Source: Campylobacteraceae bacterium (lineage in GTDB: Bacteria > Campylobacterota > Campylobacteria > Campylobacterales > Campylobacteraceae). From it: DNA of 35,475 nucleotides. Below the pieces are notes generated by a model. That model worked only from the letters and a program-made list of their open reading frames with translations. It was not told where the DNA came from and ran no database searches. A program made the translations under genes and the position numbers. Within the stretch, counting starts at the first letter, position 1, and each line of letters begins with the position of its first letter. Shown piece after piece: positions 32,914-35,475 of this stretch. The stretch spans positions 1 to 35,475 of the forward strand of contig JAAYPR010000037.1 in NCBI GenBank assembly GCA_012519705.1. Direction: 5' to 3'.

Positions 32914-35316
32914 TTATCCTTTCACAACTGGTGCTTTTATACCTGCGTATGGCTTCGCGTCAACTTTTTTCATATTTGCAAGACAAGTGTTTGCAGTTGT
33001 TGCTTGCGCCATGCCTGATGTTGAAAAATCAGCAGTTAAAACGTTTACGTGACCTGCGATTTCAAGAGGGTTATCTTCGCTAGCGTTATCTGTATCATAC
33101 CAAGCTCCCTCATCTATAGAGATAACTCCACTCATGATATCATCACTTACAACAGCACCAGCTAACATTCTTCCTCTGTTGTTAAATACCTCTACCGTAT
33201 CGCCGTCTTTGATGCCTAAGTTTTTAGCATCTTCACTGTTTATTAAAACCGGTTCTCTGTTTCCAACTTTGTAAAGTTTTCTAACAAAGCAGTTATCAAG
33301 CTGAGAGTGAATTCTATGTTTTGGGTGTGGGCTTAACACGTGGAATGGAAACTCTTTTGTTTTTTCCTCGTTACCTAACCACTCAGCTGGCTCAAACCAC
33401 ATTGGGTGACCTTTGAAGTCTTCAAGCCCTAAATCAGCAAATCTTTGCGAGAAGATATGAATTTTACCTGTTTCAGTTCTTAGTTTGTTGTTTTCAGGGT
33501 CTTCTCTAAAGTCTGCGTGTCTTACATACTGATAAGCACTCTCCATCGGCTCAAAGTATAGGTGTCCTTTTTCCCAGAACTCTTCAAACTCCATATAGTT
33601 AGGGCAGTCACTTCTGTCATAGAAGCCTCTTATTAGCTCTTCTTTTGTTTTTCCACCACCTGTATATCTTCTCCACTCTCTTTCACCTGCCATTTTTGCC
33701 ATCTCTTCAAAGATGTCATAGTCGTTTCTTGCTTCGTGTAATGGCTCGATAACTTTTTTCATAGCATAAACATAGTCTTGTGAATAGCTTCCACCATAAC
33801 TTAAGTCATCTCTTTCAAGAGTTGTTGTAGATGGTAAAACGATGTCTGCCATTTTAGCTGTTGCTGTCCACCATGGCTCATGAACGATAACAGTATCTAG
33901 AGTTCTTAGAGCTCTAATAAGTCCGTTTGAGTCTGGTTGGTGACCAAGAGTGTTAGCTCCAACGTTATAGAAAACTTTAATTTCTGGATAAACTAGGTCT
34001 TCGCCTCTAAATTTGATGGTTTTTCCTGGGTTTAAAATAGCTTCGCTAATTCTTGAAGCTGGAATTTTAGCTCTTACTTTGTTTTTACCTTGAGCAAGTC
34101 CTCCTGGAAGCATAGCCCCGCTTGCTGCTTGTCCACCACCTGAGTAGTGCATTGAAAAGCCAAATCCTCCACCAGGAAGTCCGATTTGTCCGATAAATGC
34201 AGCTAGAACCATAAGTGTCCAGTCAGCTTGTTCGCCGTGATGTGCTCTTTGCATCGCCCAGTTGCCTGCTAGGAAAGTTCTGTTTTTAACAAAAGTATCA
34301 GCAAGGCTTTTTATAACGCTTTCTTCTACTCCTGTGATTTCTGCAGCCCAAGCCGGTGTTTTTGCGATTTTATCTTCTGTTTCGCCAAGTAGATAAGGTA
34401 GGAATTTATCAAATCCGTGAGTATATTTTTCAATAAACTCTTTATCATACTGTCCAGTTGTATAAAGGTAGTTCATCATACCAAGCATTAAAGCTACGTC
34501 GGTATTTGGGCGGATTTTTATCCACTCTGCGTTAAATCTTTTTGCTATATCAGTGTATTGTGGGTCGATTGTGATAAATTTGATGTTTGATTTTTCGTAT
34601 TTATCATAGTAAGGGTTGTTTCCACGGTTTGCAACTTTGAAATCTATCTGGTTACATTTGAAAATATCCGCACCCCACATAACGTAAACTTGGGTGTTTT
34701 CTAAGATAACTTCGTGAGATGTTTGAAGTGAGTAAACCTCTAAGTCTCCAACGATGGTTGTGTTTACTTTACCAGCTGCACCGTTACTGTGCTCGCCATC
34801 CATAGTAACTGCACCGCCAATTACAGTGTTGAAAAATCTACCAGCTGTTGCTGAACAGTTGTGAAGAAGTCCTGGGTGTCCCCATCCACCATAACTTGCG
34901 TTGTAAATTTCTTCAGGTTTAACGCTTTGAAGTTTGTCAAGGATTAGCTCTAGTGCCTCATCCCAGCTAACTCTAACGAACTCTTCTCTTCCTCTAAGTT
35001 CTGGCTTTGAGTTGGCTTTTACGCCTTTTGCTTCAAGGTAGCTTTTTCTAACGCATGGATATTTGATTCTTGTATCGCTATAAACTCTATCTATCCAAGC
35101 CTCACTCCAAGGCATTTTAGAGTCTTTATCTGACTCTTGTGGTCTGATTTTTACAATCTTTCCACTCTCATCAACGTCAGCATAAAATGCACCAACGTTT
35201 GAAGCTGTAGGGATTGACTTTAGCTTTTTATCTTCACTTGCAAGAAGTGGGTTTGCTGAAAGTGCAACACCTAAAGCACCTGTGCCTTTTAGAAAGTTTC
35301 TTCTATCTAAACTCAT
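32914..35316 (-). CDS. Tat-exported molybdopterin reductase, TorA/BisC type (TMAO/S-oxide reductase)
   Basis: The 800-aa protein carries the twin-arginine signal DRRNFLKG (4-11) and a hydrophobic stretch to about residue 26, so it acts in the periplasm. It has the DMSO-reductase family layout with no N-terminal iron-sulfur Cys set. EHSNGAAG supplies the Mo-ligand Ser177, and RGREEFVRVSWDEAL, WTATAKMADIVLPSTT and SPHPKHRIHSQLDN are typical for TorA/BisC. The active-site segment is SYGGWGHPG rather than the E. coli GGSYGWW, so substrate range may differ (TMAO, DMSO, methionine or biotin sulfoxide). AAGGAG is 6 nt before the ATG. The 3' neighbour is its cytochrome; a transposase begins 76 nt away on the other strand. 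Confidence 0.92.
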   Translation of the reverse strand: MSLDRRNFLKGTGALGVALSANPLLASEDKKLKSIPTASNVGAFYADVDESGKIVKIRPQESDKDSKMPWSEAWIDRVYSDTRIKYPCVRKSYLEAKGVKANSKPELRGREEFVRVSWDEALELILDKLQSVKPEEIYNASYGGWGHPGLLHNCSATAGRFFNTVIGGAVTMDGEHSNGAAGKVNTTIVGDLEVYSLQTSHEVILENTQVYVMWGADIFKCNQIDFKVANRGNNPYYDKYEKSNIKFITIDPQYTDIAKRFNAEWIKIRPNTDVALMLGMMNYLYTTGQYDKEFIEKYTHGFDKFLPYLLGETEDKIAKTPAWAAEITGVEESVIKSLADTFVKNRTFLAGNWAMQRAHHGEQADWTLMVLAAFIGQIGLPGGGFGFSMHYSGGGQAASGAMLPGGLAQGKNKVRAKIPASRISEAILNPGKTIKFRGEDLVYPEIKVFYNVGANTLGHQPDSNGLIRALRTLDTVIVHEPWWTATAKMADIVLPSTTTLERDDLSYGGSYSQDYVYAMKKVIEPLHEARNDYDIFEEMAKMAGEREWRRYTGGGKTKEELIRGFYDRSDCPNYMEFEEFWEKGHLYFEPMESAYQYVRHADFREDPENNKLRTETGKIHIFSQRFADLGLEDFKGHPMWFEPAEWLGNEEKTKEFPFHVLSPHPKHRIHSQLDNCFVRKLYKVGNREPVLINSEDAKNLGIKDGDTVEVFNNRGRMLAGAVVSDDIMSGVISIDEGAWYDTDNASEDNPLEIAGHVNVLTADFSTSGMAQATTANTCLANMKKVDAKPYAGIKAPVVKG

Positions 35317-35349
35317 TCTGTCTCCTTATATATAATATATAAAAAAACT

Positions 35350-35475
35350 AGGCTCAATTAAAGTTAAGCTCTAACAAAGGAGCTTTAAACTATGATTTCA
35401 AGGATGAAAAATAAGTATATATATCGTTCCAGGATTTCAGAGAAGAAATTTAGAGAAATTATTAAGTATTTCTGT
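35350..35475 (+). mobile_element. Left part of an IS1595/IS1016-like insertion sequence, continuing past the window
   Basis: Only the first 28 codons of the transposase and its leader are visible. The exact end is not determined; it must lie between the torA-type ATG (35316) and the transposase ATG (35392). GGCTCAATTAAAG near 35351 is a candidate terminal repeat but cannot be checked without the other end. Confidence 0.5.
35392..35475 (+). CDS. IS1595/IS1016-like transposase, N-terminal 28 codons
   Basis: ATG at 35392 has AAAGGAG 9 nt upstream and opens a frame that reaches the right edge without a stop. It begins MISRMKNKYIYRSRISEKKF and ends in REIIKYFC. The RSRISExKFxxIIxxF pattern is what I recall from the start of IS1595-family transposases (IS1016 subgroup), where an N-terminal helix-turn-helix follows. 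AAGCTC (35366-35371) and GAGCTT (35380-35385) can pair across the ribosome site. With only 28 residues the family is a recognition, not a proof; it could be intact or truncated. Confidence 0.6.
   Translation, partial: MISRMKNKYIYRSRISEKKFREIIKYFC

Overview
The window looks like an AT-rich Campylobacterota chromosome, most likely a Campylobacter outside the C. jejuni group. Supporting signs are A/T-rich -10 boxes without a clear -35, AAGGAG-type ribosome sites, and a neighbourhood of agmatine deiminase, CDF metal exporter and N-carbamoylputrescine amidase that I recall from C. jejuni (Cj0947c-Cj0949c), here with feo genes inserted. A TorA-type reductase with a monoheme cytochrome resembles Cj0264c/Cj0265c. 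Genus is inference; no rRNA or tRNA is present.

Layout. 1-3387 (minus): the 5' part, 1129 codons, of a large trimeric autotransporter adhesin that runs off the left edge. 3849-6049 (plus): pyrB-pyrC. 6050-6241: a pair of palindromic repeats. 6242-6940 (plus): a sirtuin, separated from the convergent purine cluster by a perfect 13-bp hairpin. 6974-17198 (minus; transcribed purF-M-N-D-E-K-C-L): a tightly packed de novo purine cluster, preceded on the same strand by aguB, a 47-aa FeoB-associated Cys-rich protein, feoB, feoA, a CDF exporter and aguA. 22792-26103 (minus): an unknown membrane protein, dnaB and ispG. 26246-26491 (plus): a small exported protein whose 3' end overlaps thiD (minus). 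27249-28457 and 31547-32373: repeat-rich gaps flanking a two-gene module, an acetolactate synthase-like ThDP enzyme and an aldehyde dehydrogenase. 32374-35316 (minus): a Tat-exported molybdoenzyme and a c-type cytochrome. From 35392 (plus): the first 28 codons of an IS1595/IS1016-like transposase.

The most notable observation is in the purine cluster. Both glutamine-dependent amidotransferases appear to have lost their glutaminase chemistry: PurF has Gly in place of the N-terminal nucleophile Cys and Ala in place of a glutamine-binding Asp, and the C-terminal glutaminase-like domain of the long PurL has Gly in place of the nucleophile Cys and Asn in place of the catalytic His. Their synthetase and transferase motifs look intact. 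This suggests a purine pathway fed by free ammonia. The gene just upstream of purF (aguB) and the nearby aguA both release ammonia, and aguB also releases CO2, which makes a direct supply line a testable hypothesis.

The second theme is repeats. At least eleven copies of a dispersed palindrome, whose forward copy translates as RHCEERSDVAI, occupy intergenic gaps with conserved outer arms and changing but self-complementary inner stems. A composite block of about 350-420 bp containing several of them is present on both sides of the ThDP enzyme/aldehyde dehydrogenase pair, in direct orientation.
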